A stretch of 64,000 bases of DNA. It comes from Thiohalobacter thiocyanaticus (lineage in GTDB: Bacteria; Pseudomonadota; Gammaproteobacteria; Thiohalobacterales; Thiohalobacteraceae). Of the stretch, positions 32,226 to 41,406 are shown piece by piece. The notes beneath the pieces are model-generated. The model made no database searches, had not been told where the DNA came from, and saw nothing but the letters and a program-made list of their open reading frames with translations. Positions within the stretch are counted from its first letter, which is position 1. Each line of letters opens with the position of its first letter. Location of the stretch: assembly GCF_002356355.1 (NCBI RefSeq), contig NZ_AP018052.1, forward strand, positions 2,666,001 through 2,730,000, read 5' to 3'. A program made the position numbers and the translations under genes.

Positions 32226-32449
32226 GCACATCGGGCCGGGCTGGGGAAGGATGTGGACGTCAAATGCATGGCAGCGATGGTACAGGTTTTCTCCTGCATG
32301 TTCATGAGCGGACAAAACCCAACAAAATGCCGGAGTTAGGCTATTGCAATCGGTCAGGGGCTACCCTATTCTCTCGAACCCTACTAATTTCCTAAGGTTT
32401 TGGTAATTCCAACCCTTCCCGTAAAAATAACGATCTGGAGGTATGATCC

Positions 32450-33043
32450 ATGAACCCATTGAAATCGCCCTGGGCCACCACTGTCGTCGGCATCGTGCTG
32501 GCGCTGATCATCGTGGCCGTCATCGACAGCCCCGTGCCCCCCTCAACCACTGAATGGACCATCTGGTTCCATGTCGTGGTCGGTGTGATGTGGATCGGCC
32601 TGCTGTATTACTTCAACTTCGTGCAGGTCCCGGCCCAGGCCGAGGCCATGGCCGACAAGGACGGCCCCGGCCCGGCCGCCATCGGCAAGTACGTCGCCCC
32701 CAAGGCACTGCTGTACTTCCGCTGGGCCGCGCTGCTGACCTGGCTGTCCGGCGCCGCCGCGCTGGGCAAGTACGGCATCTTCGCCGACGCCTTCCTGCTC
32801 AAGCAGAACGCCGCCGTGATCGGCATCGGCGCCTGGCTCGGCACCATCATGCTGTTCAACGTCTGGGTGCTGATCTGGCCCAACCAGAAGAAGGTGCTGG
32901 GCATGGTGCAGGCCTCCGATGCGGAAAAGGCCAAGGCCAAGACCGTGGCCCTGTACGCCTCACGCACCAACACCCTGCTGTCGCTGCCGATGCTGCTGTG
33001 CATGACCGCCAGCCACTATCACAACGGCGGCCTGCCGTTCTGA
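32450..33043 (+). CDS. PuuD-domain membrane protein
   Basis: 197 residues, with about four membrane helices and a conserved WFHVVVGVMWIGLLYYFNFVQVPAQ stretch that places it in the PuuD (urate hydroxylase N-terminal) membrane domain family, also found as stand-alone proteins of unknown function. In alpha-proteobacterial PuuD the domain is fused to a cytochrome c. Here it is alone. GGAG precedes the ATG by eight bases. A good terminator follows. Confidence 0.75.
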   Translation: MNPLKSPWATTVVGIVLALIIVAVIDSPVPPSTTEWTIWFHVVVGVMWIGLLYYFNFVQVPAQAEAMADKDGPGPAAIGKYVAPKALLYFRWAALLTWLSGAAALGKYGIFADAFLLKQNAAVIGIGAWLGTIMLFNVWVLIWPNQKKVLGMVQASDAEKAKAKTVALYASRTNTLLSLPMLLCMTASHYHNGGLPF

Positions 33044-33071
33044 TCGGCCCTGACCGCTGATCCACCCGCAG

Positions 33072-33103
33072 AGGCCCGGCTTTGCCCGGGCCTTTTCTAT
33101 TTT
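33072..33103 (+). terminator. Rho-independent terminator of the PuuD-domain gene
   Basis: Stem AGGCCCGG/CCGGGCCT around a six-base loop, followed by TTTTCTATTTT. It lies 29 bp after the stop. Confidence 0.9.
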
Positions 33104-33138
33104 CAAGCAACTAAATCGAATGGCACTTACTTCAGTTC

Positions 33139-33206
33139 CGTCATCCCCGCGAAGGCGGGGATCCAGTTCCACGGACGCCTGGATTCCCGCCTTCGCGGGA
33201 ATGACG
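33139..33206. repeat. REP/MITE repeat copy 4
   Basis: 68 bp palindrome upstream of argD, CGTCATCCCCGCGAAGG...GGGAATGACG. Confidence 0.8.
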
Positions 33207-33308
33207 GACAGACTAAAATCCAGTTGATCTAAATGCCATTCAATCAGTCAGTTACCAACGAGTTTGCCAAGCCGGGGCAATCCCGATAGGATTGATCCTT
33301 TACCGATG

Positions 33309-33332
33309 GCGGCTCTTGCGAGCTGCTTTTTT
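33309..33332 (+). terminator. terminator-like hairpin 18 bp upstream of argD
   Basis: Seven-base stem GCGGCTC/GAGCTGC around TTGC, followed directly by TTTTTT (33327-33332). It points along the direction of argD transcription, so it may end a short leader or an upstream transcript. No Shine-Dalgarno is visible between it and the ATG. Confidence 0.6.
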
Positions 33333-33349
33333 GCTTTCTGGGCCCCTGT

Positions 33350-34534
33350 ATGAGCAGCAATGACCACCTGATGCACAATTACGGCCGCCTGCCGGTTCGC
33401 TTCGTCCGCGGCGAGGGCGCGTGGCTGTGGGACGACCGGGACCGGCGCTACCTGGATGCGCTCAGCGGCATCGCGGTCTGCGGCCTGGGCCATGCACACC
33501 CGGCCGTGAGCGAAGCGATCTGCGATCAGGCCCGCACCCTGGTGCACACCTCCAACCTGTACGAGATCCCGCTGCAGGAAGCCCTGGCAGAGGCCTTGTG
33601 CAGCCGCACCGGCCTGGACCGGGCCTTCTTCTGCAATTCCGGCGCCGAGGCCAACGAGGCGGCGATCAAGCTGGCCCGGCTGCACGCCCGCGGTCGCGGC
33701 ATCGCGAAACCGCAGATCCTGGTGATGGAGAACAGCTTCCACGGCCGCACCCTGGCCACCCTTACCGCCACCGGCAACCTCAAGGTCCAGGCCGGCTTCG
33801 AGCCGCTGGTGGAGGGCTTCACCCGCGTGCCCTACAACGATCTCGACGCCGTGCGCCGCGCCGCCTCGGAGGTCGAGGGCGTCGTGGCCGTGCTGGTCGA
33901 GCCGGTGCAGGGCGAAGGCGGCATCCAGGTCCCCGCGTCCGATTACCTGGCCGGCCTGCGCGCCCTCTGCGACGAGCACGGCTGGCTGCTGATGCTGGAC
34001 GAGATCCAGACCGGCATCGGCCGCACCGGCCAGTGGTTCGCCTTCCAGCACGCCGGCATCCTGCCCGACGTGCTCACCCTGGCCAAAGGGCTGGGCAACG
34101 GCTTCCCCATCGGCGCCTGCCTGGCGCGCGGGGCGGCCGCGGAGTTGTTCCAGCCCGGGCATCACGGCACCACCTTCGGCGGCAATCCGCTGGGCTGCCG
34201 CACCGCGCTCGCCGTACTGGAAACCATGGAGCGGGAGCAGCTGCCGGCACGCGCCGAGCGGCTCGGCAGGCAGCTGCTGGCCGGTTTCCGCACCCGGCTG
34301 GAGAATACCGCCGGGGTGATCGACATCCGCGGTCACGGCCTGTTGCTGGCCATCGCCCTGGACCGGCCCTGCGGGGACCTGGTCAAACGGGCGCTGGAGC
34401 GCGGGCTGCTGATCAATGTCACCGCGCAGAGCGTCATCCGGCTGCTGCCGCCGCTCATTTTCACTGACGAGCAGGGCGATGAACTGATCGAGACCGTCTG
34501 CGCCCTGGTCACCGACTTCCTGCAGGAGGCGTGA
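33350..34534 (+). CDS. argD: acetylornithine aminotransferase
   Basis: 394 residues, PLP-dependent class III aminotransferase. The PLP lysine is in LTLAKGLGNGFPIGA; DEIQTGIGRTG and TTFGGNPLGCRTALAVLE are further class signatures. It converts N-acetylglutamate semialdehyde to N-acetylornithine in arginine synthesis, and can also act on succinyl-DAP. argF follows after 3 bp, so the two are an operon. A terminator-like hairpin sits upstream. Confidence 0.93.
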   Translation: MSSNDHLMHNYGRLPVRFVRGEGAWLWDDRDRRYLDALSGIAVCGLGHAHPAVSEAICDQARTLVHTSNLYEIPLQEALAEALCSRTGLDRAFFCNSGAEANEAAIKLARLHARGRGIAKPQILVMENSFHGRTLATLTATGNLKVQAGFEPLVEGFTRVPYNDLDAVRRAASEVEGVVAVLVEPVQGEGGIQVPASDYLAGLRALCDEHGWLLMLDEIQTGIGRTGQWFAFQHAGILPDVLTLAKGLGNGFPIGACLARGAAAELFQPGHHGTTFGGNPLGCRTALAVLETMEREQLPARAERLGRQLLAGFRTRLENTAGVIDIRGHGLLLAIALDRPCGDLVKRALERGLLINVTAQSVIRLLPPLIFTDEQGDELIETVCALVTDFLQEA

Positions 34535-34537
34535 AAC

Positions 34538-35440
34538 ATGCCAGTGCGTCACTTTCTCACCCTGATGGACCTGTCTCCGGCCGAACTGGAGACCCTGATC
34601 CGCCGGGCCATCGAACTGAAACAGAAGCACTATGACGGCGAGATCTTCGAGCCGCTCAGGAACAAGACCCTGGCGATGGTGTTCGAGAAATCCTCGACCC
34701 GGACCCGGGTCTCGTTCGAGGCCGGCATGGCCCAGCTCGGCGGCCATGCCATGTTCCTGTCTCCGCGCGACACCCAGCTGGGGCGCGGTGAGCCGCTGGA
34801 GGACACCGCGCGGGTGCTGTCGCGCATGGCCGACTGCGTGATCATCCGCACCTACGAGCACGACAAGATCGAGCGCTTCGCCTTCGAGTCCCGGGTGCCG
34901 GTGATCAATGCCCTGACCGACCTGTACCACCCCTGCCAGCTGCTGGCCGACGTGCAGACCTTCGTCGAGCATCGCGGCGAGGTGCGCGGCGCCACCGTCA
35001 CCTACATCGGCGACGGCAACAACATGTGCCATTCCTATATCAACGCCGCGCGCCAGTTCGACTTCAACCTGCGCCTGGGCTGCCCGCAGGACTACGCCCC
35101 CGATGCCGACATCCTGGCAGCCGCAGGCGAGCGGGTGCAGCTGTTCCACGACCCCATGGAGGCGGCGCAGGGCGCCCACTGGATCGCCACCGATGTCTGG
35201 GCCAGCATGGGCCAGGAAGAGGAACAGGCCAAGCGCCGCGAGGCCTTCCAGGATTTTCAGGTCAACGAGGAGATGCTGGCCGTCGCCGACAGCGAGGCCC
35301 TGTTCATGCACTGCCTGCCCGCCCATCGCGGCGAAGAGGTCAGCGCCGGCGTCATGGACAGCGCGCAGAGCGTGGTCTGGGACGAGGCCGAAAACCGCCT
35401 GCACGCCCAGAAGGCGCTGCTGGAATTCCTGCTGAGTTAG
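34538..35440 (+). CDS. argF: ornithine carbamoyltransferase
   Basis: 300 residues. Carbamoyl-phosphate site SSTRTR and [11 protein letters not shown], ornithine site with [12 protein letters not shown]. It makes citrulline from ornithine and carbamoyl phosphate, next after ArgD and before ArgG (43715-44929) in the arginine pathway. It is separated from phoU by a nested palindrome. Confidence 0.94.
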   Translation: MPVRHFLTLMDLSPAELETLIRRAIELKQKHYDGEIFEPLRNKTLAMVFEKSSTRTRVSFEAGMAQLGGHAMFLSPRDTQLGRGEPLEDTARVLSRMADCVIIRTYEHDKIERFAFESRVPVINALTDLYHPCQLLADVQTFVEHRGEVRGATVTYIGDGNNMCHSYINAARQFDFNLRLGCPQDYAPDADILAAAGERVQLFHDPMEAAQGAHWIATDVWASMGQEEEQAKRREAFQDFQVNEEMLAVADSEALFMHCLPAHRGEEVSAGVMDSAQSVVWDEAENRLHAQKALLEFLLS

Positions 35441-35444
35441 AAAG

Positions 35445-35631
35445 CGGGGACAGTATATTTTTACTCAGGAGTCAGGAATATAGCCACACTAAACGTCATC
35501 CCCGCGCAGGCGGGGATCCAGTAACCACGGCGGTATATGGATTCCCGCCTGCGCGGGAATGACGGCGTCTTCGGTTCTGTAGCCAATATTCCTGACCGCT
35601 GCATAATTCAGAATTAAGTATACTGTCCCCG
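35445..35631. repeat. nested palindrome (MITE-like) between argF and phoU
   Basis: 187 bp. Outer arms CGGGGACAGTATA (35445-35457) and TATACTGTCCCCG (35619-35631); inner arms GTCAGGAATAT and ATATTCCTGAC; at the centre a GTCAT-family REP (35494-35564). It lies between the convergent argF and phoU genes and ends six bases before the phoU stop. Confidence 0.75.
35494..35564. repeat. REP/MITE repeat copy 5
   Basis: 71 bp GTCAT-family palindrome, sitting in the centre of the larger nested palindrome at 35445-35631. Confidence 0.8.
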
Positions 35632-35636
35632 GACGA

Positions 35637-36353
35637 CTACTTGTTTCGCGCCTCGGCCTCCATCTGCTCCAGGCTGGTGTGGCGCACGTCCTTGCCGCGC
35701 ACCAGGTAGATCACGTATTCGCAGATGTTGCGGGCGCGGTCGCCGATGCGCTCCAGCGAGCGTGCCGCCCACATGGTATCCAGGGCGCTGGGGATGCTGC
35801 GGTTGTCCTCCATCATCAGGGTGATCAGCTGGCGCATGATGCCGTCGTACTCCTTGTCCAGCTTCAGGTCCTCGCGCCAGACCTCCACCGCCATCTCGGC
35901 GTCCATGCGGGCGAAGGTGTTCAGCGCCCCCTTGAGCATCTTCCCGGCCAGTTCCCCCAGGTGCTCGATGCGGCCATGGAAACGGTCCACCTGCGACTTG
36001 TCGTTGATGTGCAGGGCCATACGGGCGATACGCTCGGCCTCATCACCGATGCGCTCCAGGTCGGTGATGGTCTTGATCACCGCCACCAGCAGACGCAGAT
36101 CTCCCGCTGCCGGCTGGCGCCGGGCCAGGATGACGTTGCACTCCTCGTCGATGGCCACTTCCATGGCATTGACCTTGTAGTCGTTGTTGACCACGACGTC
36201 GGCCAGGCGCTCGTCGCCCTCGACCAGGGAACGGACCGCGTCGACGACCTGCTGCTCGACCATGCCGCCCATGGACATCACCTTGTTGCGGATGTCCTCG
36301 AGCTCGGTATTGTACTGACGCGATATGTGCTGGCTGATGCTGTTCTTGTCCAT
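35637..36353 (-). CDS. phoU: PhoU, phosphate signalling protein
   Basis: 238 residues, two three-helix PhoU repeats with the metal-binding Glu/Asp motifs (DLERIGDEAERIARMAL and LERIGDRARNICEYVIYL). PhoU represses phosphate transport and PhoR signalling when phosphate is plentiful. It is the last gene of pstC-pstA-pstB-phoU, 35 bp after pstB. The ATG at 36353 was chosen (MDKNSISQHISRQYN); a longer frame to 36746 runs through pstB in another frame. Confidence 0.93.
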   Translation of the reverse strand: MDKNSISQHISRQYNTELEDIRNKVMSMGGMVEQQVVDAVRSLVEGDERLADVVVNNDYKVNAMEVAIDEECNVILARRQPAAGDLRLLVAVIKTITDLERIGDEAERIARMALHINDKSQVDRFHGRIEHLGELAGKMLKGALNTFARMDAEMAVEVWREDLKLDKEYDGIMRQLITLMMEDNRSIPSALDTMWAARSLERIGDRARNICEYVIYLVRGKDVRHTSLEQMEAEARNK

Positions 36354-36388
36354 GCCGTTCACCTCTGCCTGTCCGGGAACGCGGCCGA

Positions 36389-37222
36389 TCAGCCGTAGCG
36401 CCCGGTGATGTAGTCCTCGGTCATCTTCTGGGTCGGGTTGGTGAAGATGGTGTTGGTGTCGCCGAACTCGATCAGCTCGCCCAGGTACATGAAGGCAGTA
36501 TAGTCGGAGACGCGCGCCGCCTGCTGCATGTTGTGGGTAACGATCACGATCGTGTATTTCGACTTGAGTTCGTAGATGAGTTCCTCGATCTTGAGGGTGG
36601 AGATCGGATCCAGTGCCGAGGCCGGCTCGTCGAGCAGCATGACCTCCGGCTCGATGGCGATGGCCCGGGCGATGACCAGACGCTGCTGCTGGCCGCCGGA
36701 CAGGCCCATGGCGCTCTCGTGCAGCCGGTCCTTGACCTCGTCCCACAGGGCCGCGCCGCGCAGCGACTTCTCCACCACCTCGTCCAGGGTGCGGCGGCTG
36801 TTGATGCCCTGCAGCCGCAGCCCGTAGGCGACGTTCTCGTAGATGCTCTTGGGAAAGGGATTGGGCTTCTGGAACACCATGCCCACACGCCGGCGCAGGT
36901 CGGCCACGTTGGTGGAGCGGGCATAGATGTCCTCGCCGTCGAGCCGGATACTGCCCTCGATGCGCACGCCGTCGACCAGATCGTTCATCCGGTTGAAGCA
37001 GCGCAGCAGGGTTGACTTGCCGCAGCCGCTGGGCCCGATATAGGCGGTCACGCGATTGCGCGGTATGGCCATGCTGATCTGTTTCAACGCCTGGCTCTGG
37101 CCGTAATACAGGTCCAGGCCCTGCACCTCCAGGCAGATGTCTTCCCGGTCGATGTTCAGCGCCTCGCGTCGCTCAACCAGATGCGGATCGATGGCATGGG
37201 TCTTGGTCTGTTCACTCATCAT
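36389..37222 (-). CDS. pstB: phosphate ABC transporter ATP-binding protein
   Basis: 277 residues. Walker [10 protein letters not shown], the Q-loop, signature LSGGQQQRL, Walker B VMLLDEP and switch His are present. It powers high-affinity phosphate uptake with PstS, PstC and PstA. It lies between pstA and phoU. The ATG is at 37222 or three bases later. Confidence 0.95.
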   Translation of the reverse strand: MMSEQTKTHAIDPHLVERREALNIDREDICLEVQGLDLYYGQSQALKQISMAIPRNRVTAYIGPSGCGKSTLLRCFNRMNDLVDGVRIEGSIRLDGEDIYARSTNVADLRRRVGMVFQKPNPFPKSIYENVAYGLRLQGINSRRTLDEVVEKSLRGAALWDEVKDRLHESAMGLSGGQQQRLVIARAIAIEPEVMLLDEPASALDPISTLKIEELIYELKSKYTIVIVTHNMQQAARVSDYTAFMYLGELIEFGDTNTIFTNPTQKMTEDYITGRYG

Positions 37223-37246
37223 TGCATTACCTTCGCTCGGGCCGGG

Positions 37247-38923
37247 TCAGCCCTGGTCAAACGATTTGAACTGTTCCCGCAGCCGGTTGCGGATGGCGAT
37301 GGCGGCAAGATTCAGCACCACGATGACCAGCACCAGCAGCAGCGCGGTGGCATAGACCAGCGGCCGGGCAGCCTCCACGTTGGGGCTCTGGAAGCCGACG
37401 TCATAGATATGGAAGCCCAGGTGCATGAACTTGCGCTCCAGATGCACGAACGGCGGATTGCCGTCCACCGGCAGCGAGGGCGCGAGCTTGACCACCCCGA
37501 CCAGCATCAGCGGCGCCACCTCACCGGCAGCGCGCGCCACGGCCAGAATCAGCCCGGTCATCATGGCCGGGCTGGCCATCGGCAGCACGGTGCGCCACAG
37601 CGTCTCCGCCTTGGTCGCCCCGAGCGCCAGGCTGCCCTCGCGGATCGACTTGGGGATGCGCGACAGCCCTTCCTCGGTGGCGACAATCACCACCGGCAGG
37701 GTCAGCAGAGCCAGGGTGAGCGAGGCCCAGAACAGGCCCGGCGTGCCGAAGGTCGGGGCCGGCTGCGCCTCGGGGAAGAACAGGTCGTCGATGCTGCCGC
37801 CGAGGAAATAGACGAAGAACCCGAGGCCGAATACGCCGTAGACGATCGAGGGCACGCCGGCGAGGTTGTTGACCGCGATGCGGATGGTGCGGGTCAGCGG
37901 CCCCTGTTTGGCATACTCGCGCAGATAGACGGCCGCGATCACGCCGAAGGGCGTGACGAACACCGACATCAGGATCACCATGGTGACGGTACCGAAGATG
38001 GCCGGAAAGATGCCACCCTCGGTGTTGGCCTCGCGCGGTTCGTCGCTGACAAACTCCCACAGCTTGGCGAAATAGAAACCGATCTTGTCGCCCAGATGCA
38101 TGGCGTTGGGACGATAGGCGCGCACCACCTTGGCCAGCGGCACTTCCACCTCGCGGCCGTCCATGATGGTGGCAGTGAAACTGTCGCGGCGCAGCTGGCG
38201 GTAGAGATCGCCCAGTTGCTGCTGCAGCACCTTGTAGTCGGCATCCAGGCGCGCCCGCTCCGCCTCGATCGCCGCCAGATTCTCCGGTGTATCCCGGCCC
38301 TCCAGTTCCAGGCGGCGTTGCTTCAGGCGCAGCTGCTCCATGGCATAGTTGACGTCGCCGATGCGGCCTTTCTCGATCGCCTCGATCCGATGCTGCAGTT
38401 CCCCGGCCCGCGCCAGCCGTGCCTGCAACGCCTGCCAGGCGGCATCGCCCTGCGCGACCACCTGGCCGTTCTCCTTCACGGCCTGCAGATAACCGTAGAA
38501 ATTGCCCCATTCGTAGCGTTCAACGGCGATCAGTTCCCGGGGCATGCGGCGATCCTGCACCAGCGGCTCGACCAGCCAGCGGAAATCCAGGCCGAGGTGA
38601 TCGCGGTTGCCGGTCTTGATCAGCAGCCGTTTCACCTCGACGGCAGTGCCGGGCACATCGACCCCGGAGGCCTCGATGCGAGCCCGCGGCACGATTTCAC
38701 TGTCCTGGATCTCGCCGATGACATGCAGCGTTTCACCATTCGGCTGCACATAATCGAATTCGACCAGGGCATTCGGCCAGAAATGCACCAGCCCGCGCAC
38801 CGCGATCAGGCCGAGCAGGCCCACGACCATGATCAGGCTGGCGCTGACCGCAGCCGCGTTGAGCCAGATCCAGGGGGTGCCGCTCCTGAACCAGTTGCCG
38901 ATGTTGCTGCGTTGCACGGACAT
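37247..38923 (-). CDS. pstA: phosphate ABC transporter permease PstA (long form)
   Basis: 558 residues, against about 300 in E. coli. One membrane helix near the N-terminus is followed by a large insert (about 60-300) with a long Glu/Arg-rich coiled coil (LRLKQRRLELEGRDTPENLAAIEAERARLDADYKVLQ...). The C-terminal half has the standard permease helices and EAA-like loop (GALAL-type EGSLALGATKAETLWRTVLP). The insert is predicted periplasmic. Long PstA and PstC pairs occur in pseudomonads and other gammaproteobacteria. Confidence 0.9.
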   Translation of the reverse strand: MSVQRSNIGNWFRSGTPWIWLNAAAVSASLIMVVGLLGLIAVRGLVHFWPNALVEFDYVQPNGETLHVIGEIQDSEIVPRARIEASGVDVPGTAVEVKRLLIKTGNRDHLGLDFRWLVEPLVQDRRMPRELIAVERYEWGNFYGYLQAVKENGQVVAQGDAAWQALQARLARAGELQHRIEAIEKGRIGDVNYAMEQLRLKQRRLELEGRDTPENLAAIEAERARLDADYKVLQQQLGDLYRQLRRDSFTATIMDGREVEVPLAKVVRAYRPNAMHLGDKIGFYFAKLWEFVSDEPREANTEGGIFPAIFGTVTMVILMSVFVTPFGVIAAVYLREYAKQGPLTRTIRIAVNNLAGVPSIVYGVFGLGFFVYFLGGSIDDLFFPEAQPAPTFGTPGLFWASLTLALLTLPVVIVATEEGLSRIPKSIREGSLALGATKAETLWRTVLPMASPAMMTGLILAVARAAGEVAPLMLVGVVKLAPSLPVDGNPPFVHLERKFMHLGFHIYDVGFQSPNVEAARPLVYATALLLVLVIVVLNLAAIAIRNRLREQFKSFDQG

Positions 38924-38932
38924 GGACCTCGC

Positions 38933-41212
38933 TTACAGACTCGCGTACTTGCGCCGCAGGCGCTGACGCACGAGTTCGGCCAGGGTATTGACCACAAAGG
39001 TGAACAGGAACAGCACCAGCGCCGCCAGGAACAGGACCCGGTAGTGAGTGCTGGCGACCTCGGATTCGGGCATTTCCACGGCGATGTTGGCCGACAGGGT
39101 GCGCATGCCCTGGAAGATGTTCATGTCCATCACCGGCGTGTTGCCGGTGGCCATGAGGACGATCATGGTCTCGCCCACCGCCCGGCCCATACCGATCATC
39201 ACGGCGGAGAAGATGCCGGGGCTGGCCGTGAGCAGCACCACCCGGGTGAGCGTCTGCCAGGGCGTGGCGCCCAGCGCCAGCGAGCCCGAGGTAAGGTGCC
39301 GGGGGACGTTGAAGATGGCGTCTTCGGCGATGGAGAAAATAGTCGGGATCACCGCAAAGCCCATGGCCAGGCCGACCACAATGGAGTTGCGCTGATCGAA
39401 GTCCAGCCCCAGTTCGCTTTTCAGCCACAGCCGCATGTCGCCGCCGAACAGCCATGCCTCCATCAGCGGACTCAGCCCGAGCGAGAGCCAGGACCAGAAC
39501 AGGACCACCGGGATCAGCAGCGCCGCCTCCCAGCCATCGGGCACGGTCGTGCGGATGCGTTCGGGCAAGCGATGCCAGAACCAGGCGAACAGCAGCACCC
39601 CGAAGGGCATGATGATGAGCAGGCTGAATACCCCGGGCAGATGATCCTCGATGTAGGGTGCCAGCCACAGGCCGGCCAGGAAGCCCAGGATCACGGTCGG
39701 CAGGGCCTCCATGATCTCGATGGTGGGCTTGATCGAGCCGCGCATCTTCGGCGCCATGAAATAGGAGGTATAGATGGCACCGAGGATGGCCAGCGGGGTG
39801 CCGATCAGCATGGCGTAGAAGGCCGCCTTCAGGGTGCCGAAGGCCAGCGGGGTCAGACTGAACTTGGGTTCGAAGTCGTTCGAGGCCGAGGAGGACTGCC
39901 AGATGTGGGCCGGCTCGTCATAGCTCTCATACCAGACCTTGCCCCAGAGCGAGGACCAGGAGATCTCGGGGTGTTCGTTGTCGATCTCCCAGAAATGCAG
40001 CCGTCCCCCGGTATCCTCGGCCAGCCAGTAATCCGCCCGCGGCGAGACCGCCACCCGCTGCAGGGGCTGCCCGCTCACCTGCCGGTCCAGCACGATATTG
40101 TGCGCGGTGGTGTGATAGACCGTGATGCGTCCCTGCGCGTCGGCCGCGAGCAGTCCCTTGCGGGCGTGCTCGGGGGCGATGGCGGTCACCGGACTGGCGT
40201 GGGCATCGAAACCTCGGATGCGGCGCAGCTGCTCGCGCTTGCTGTCGGGATCCGGGACGCTGAACCACTGGCTGATACGTCCGTTGGCATGCCCCGCCAG
40301 CAGCGAAATGCCGCCGGTCAGCAGTTCCAGGCGGGTCAATTCCGCGCCGTGCTCGCTGATCGAGATCTGCTCGAGCAATACCGGCGCATCGCCGCCAGCG
40401 ATGTCATAGCGGGCCAGTTCACCGTCGCGGTTGGCCACGTAGAGAATGCGCTGCTGGGGATTGACCTGCAGAAACTGCGGCCCGGTCAGGGTCAGCGGCA
40501 GGCGCTGGTGGCTGCGCACCATTTCGGTTTCATCGCCCAGGAAGGAGGTTTCCAGGCGGATGCGGCTCAGTTGCAGATTGCCAGCGGCCGTCAGGCCGAC
40601 CAGGGTGGTCGATTCCTCACCGCTCTGCACCGCCAGGTGCGTCAGTGCCGCCCCGTCGGGAGTGACCTCCAGCGGTTCGCGTCCCAGCGGGTAGTGCAGC
40701 TCGGGCGTGATCAGGCGCTCATCGCCGGGATAACTGATCCGGTAATCGTGCCGGACCAGCAGCGCGGTACCGTCGGACAGGCCGTAGGCCACGATCCTGC
40801 TCTCGGGCGCACCGGCGGCGAAGGTGCTGATCTCCGCACCCTCCGGCAGCGGCACTGCGAAGCGAGCCACCGGGGTTCCGTTTCGGGTCCGGAAGAAGAC
40901 CGCTTCGCCGGCGCTGGTGAAGCGCACGGCGATCTCGCCCTGTTCCTCCATGGCCAGGTGCAGGGTCTCACCGCTGCCGGGTGCGGTGTAGTCGGTCACG
41001 GGCTCGGCCGAACCGGGCTTGAGCAGCGGCAGAACCACATAAAGCAGGTAGAAGAAGATCAGCACCACGGCGATGATCACCCCGATGCCGCCCACGGTGA
41101 CGCCGTGCCGGGCCGCGCCGTCCTTGAACATGCGCCAGCGGCGCCGGCGCCGCTGGCTGGCCGCGGGGATGCGGTCGATGACGGAGGAGGAATTGGCTGG
41201 GACGTCTGACAT
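38933..41212 (-). CDS. pstC: phosphate ABC transporter permease PstC (long form)
   Basis: 759 residues, more than twice the E. coli length. A membrane helix near residues 45-70 precedes a large beta-rich insert (about 75-420) with repeated strand-turn motifs ending in DG or G-D, resembling a propeller. Then come the permease helices, with EIMEALPTVILGFLAGLWLAP and the EAA-type LALGATPWQTLTRVVL. PstS is not in the window. Pho-box-like sites lie just upstream. Confidence 0.9.
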   Translation of the reverse strand: MSDVPANSSSVIDRIPAASQRRRRRWRMFKDGAARHGVTVGGIGVIIAVVLIFFYLLYVVLPLLKPGSAEPVTDYTAPGSGETLHLAMEEQGEIAVRFTSAGEAVFFRTRNGTPVARFAVPLPEGAEISTFAAGAPESRIVAYGLSDGTALLVRHDYRISYPGDERLITPELHYPLGREPLEVTPDGAALTHLAVQSGEESTTLVGLTAAGNLQLSRIRLETSFLGDETEMVRSHQRLPLTLTGPQFLQVNPQQRILYVANRDGELARYDIAGGDAPVLLEQISISEHGAELTRLELLTGGISLLAGHANGRISQWFSVPDPDSKREQLRRIRGFDAHASPVTAIAPEHARKGLLAADAQGRITVYHTTAHNIVLDRQVSGQPLQRVAVSPRADYWLAEDTGGRLHFWEIDNEHPEISWSSLWGKVWYESYDEPAHIWQSSSASNDFEPKFSLTPLAFGTLKAAFYAMLIGTPLAILGAIYTSYFMAPKMRGSIKPTIEIMEALPTVILGFLAGLWLAPYIEDHLPGVFSLLIIMPFGVLLFAWFWHRLPERIRTTVPDGWEAALLIPVVLFWSWLSLGLSPLMEAWLFGGDMRLWLKSELGLDFDQRNSIVVGLAMGFAVIPTIFSIAEDAIFNVPRHLTSGSLALGATPWQTLTRVVLLTASPGIFSAVMIGMGRAVGETMIVLMATGNTPVMDMNIFQGMRTLSANIAVEMPESEVASTHYRVLFLAALVLFLFTFVVNTLAELVRQRLRRKYASL

Positions 41213-41235
41213 GCCGCACAGCCTAGGCCAGGAAC

Positions 41236-41253
41236 ATGACAGTTTTGTTACAC
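41236..41253 (-). promoter_or_regulatory. Pho box upstream of pstC
   Basis: Minus strand: GTGTAAC-AAAA-CTGTCAT, close to the PhoB consensus CTGTAAY-N4-CTGTCAT. It lies 24 bp upstream of the pstC start on the same strand. Confidence 0.7.
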
Positions 41254-41309
41254 TGTCGAAATCGGCCGGTCAGGGCGCATGCAGCGGCCCGGTGCAGGCT
41301 CACCGGTTC

Positions 41310-41327
41310 ATGACAATTTCGTGACGA
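41310..41327 (-). promoter_or_regulatory. second Pho-box-like site
   Basis: Minus strand: TCGTCAC-GAAA-TTGTCAT, 11 of 14 matches to the Pho-box half-sites. It is 57 bp upstream of the first site and could extend PhoB binding towards ppk as well. Confidence 0.45.
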
Positions 41328-41406
41328 CTCCCGCCTGCAGGATTACGTCCGCCGGCCGATCCGGCATAATCACAAGGCAGGCAACGAGCCAGAGGCAAAG
41401 GCGCGC

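Larger units (their letters stand above)
33044..33349. other. intergenic stretch with terminators and a REP
   Basis: 306 bp between the PuuD-domain gene and argD. It holds, in order, the intrinsic terminator at 33072-33103, a GTCAT-family REP (33139-33206) and a second terminator-like hairpin at 33309-33332 in front of argD. No gene was found. Confidence 0.6.

Noticed and set aside
37181-41209. A 1342-codon plus-strand reading frame over pstA and pstC
   Set aside because: It is the mirror of two well-supported minus-strand genes in a high-GC region. The peptide is low-complexity and has no family likeness.
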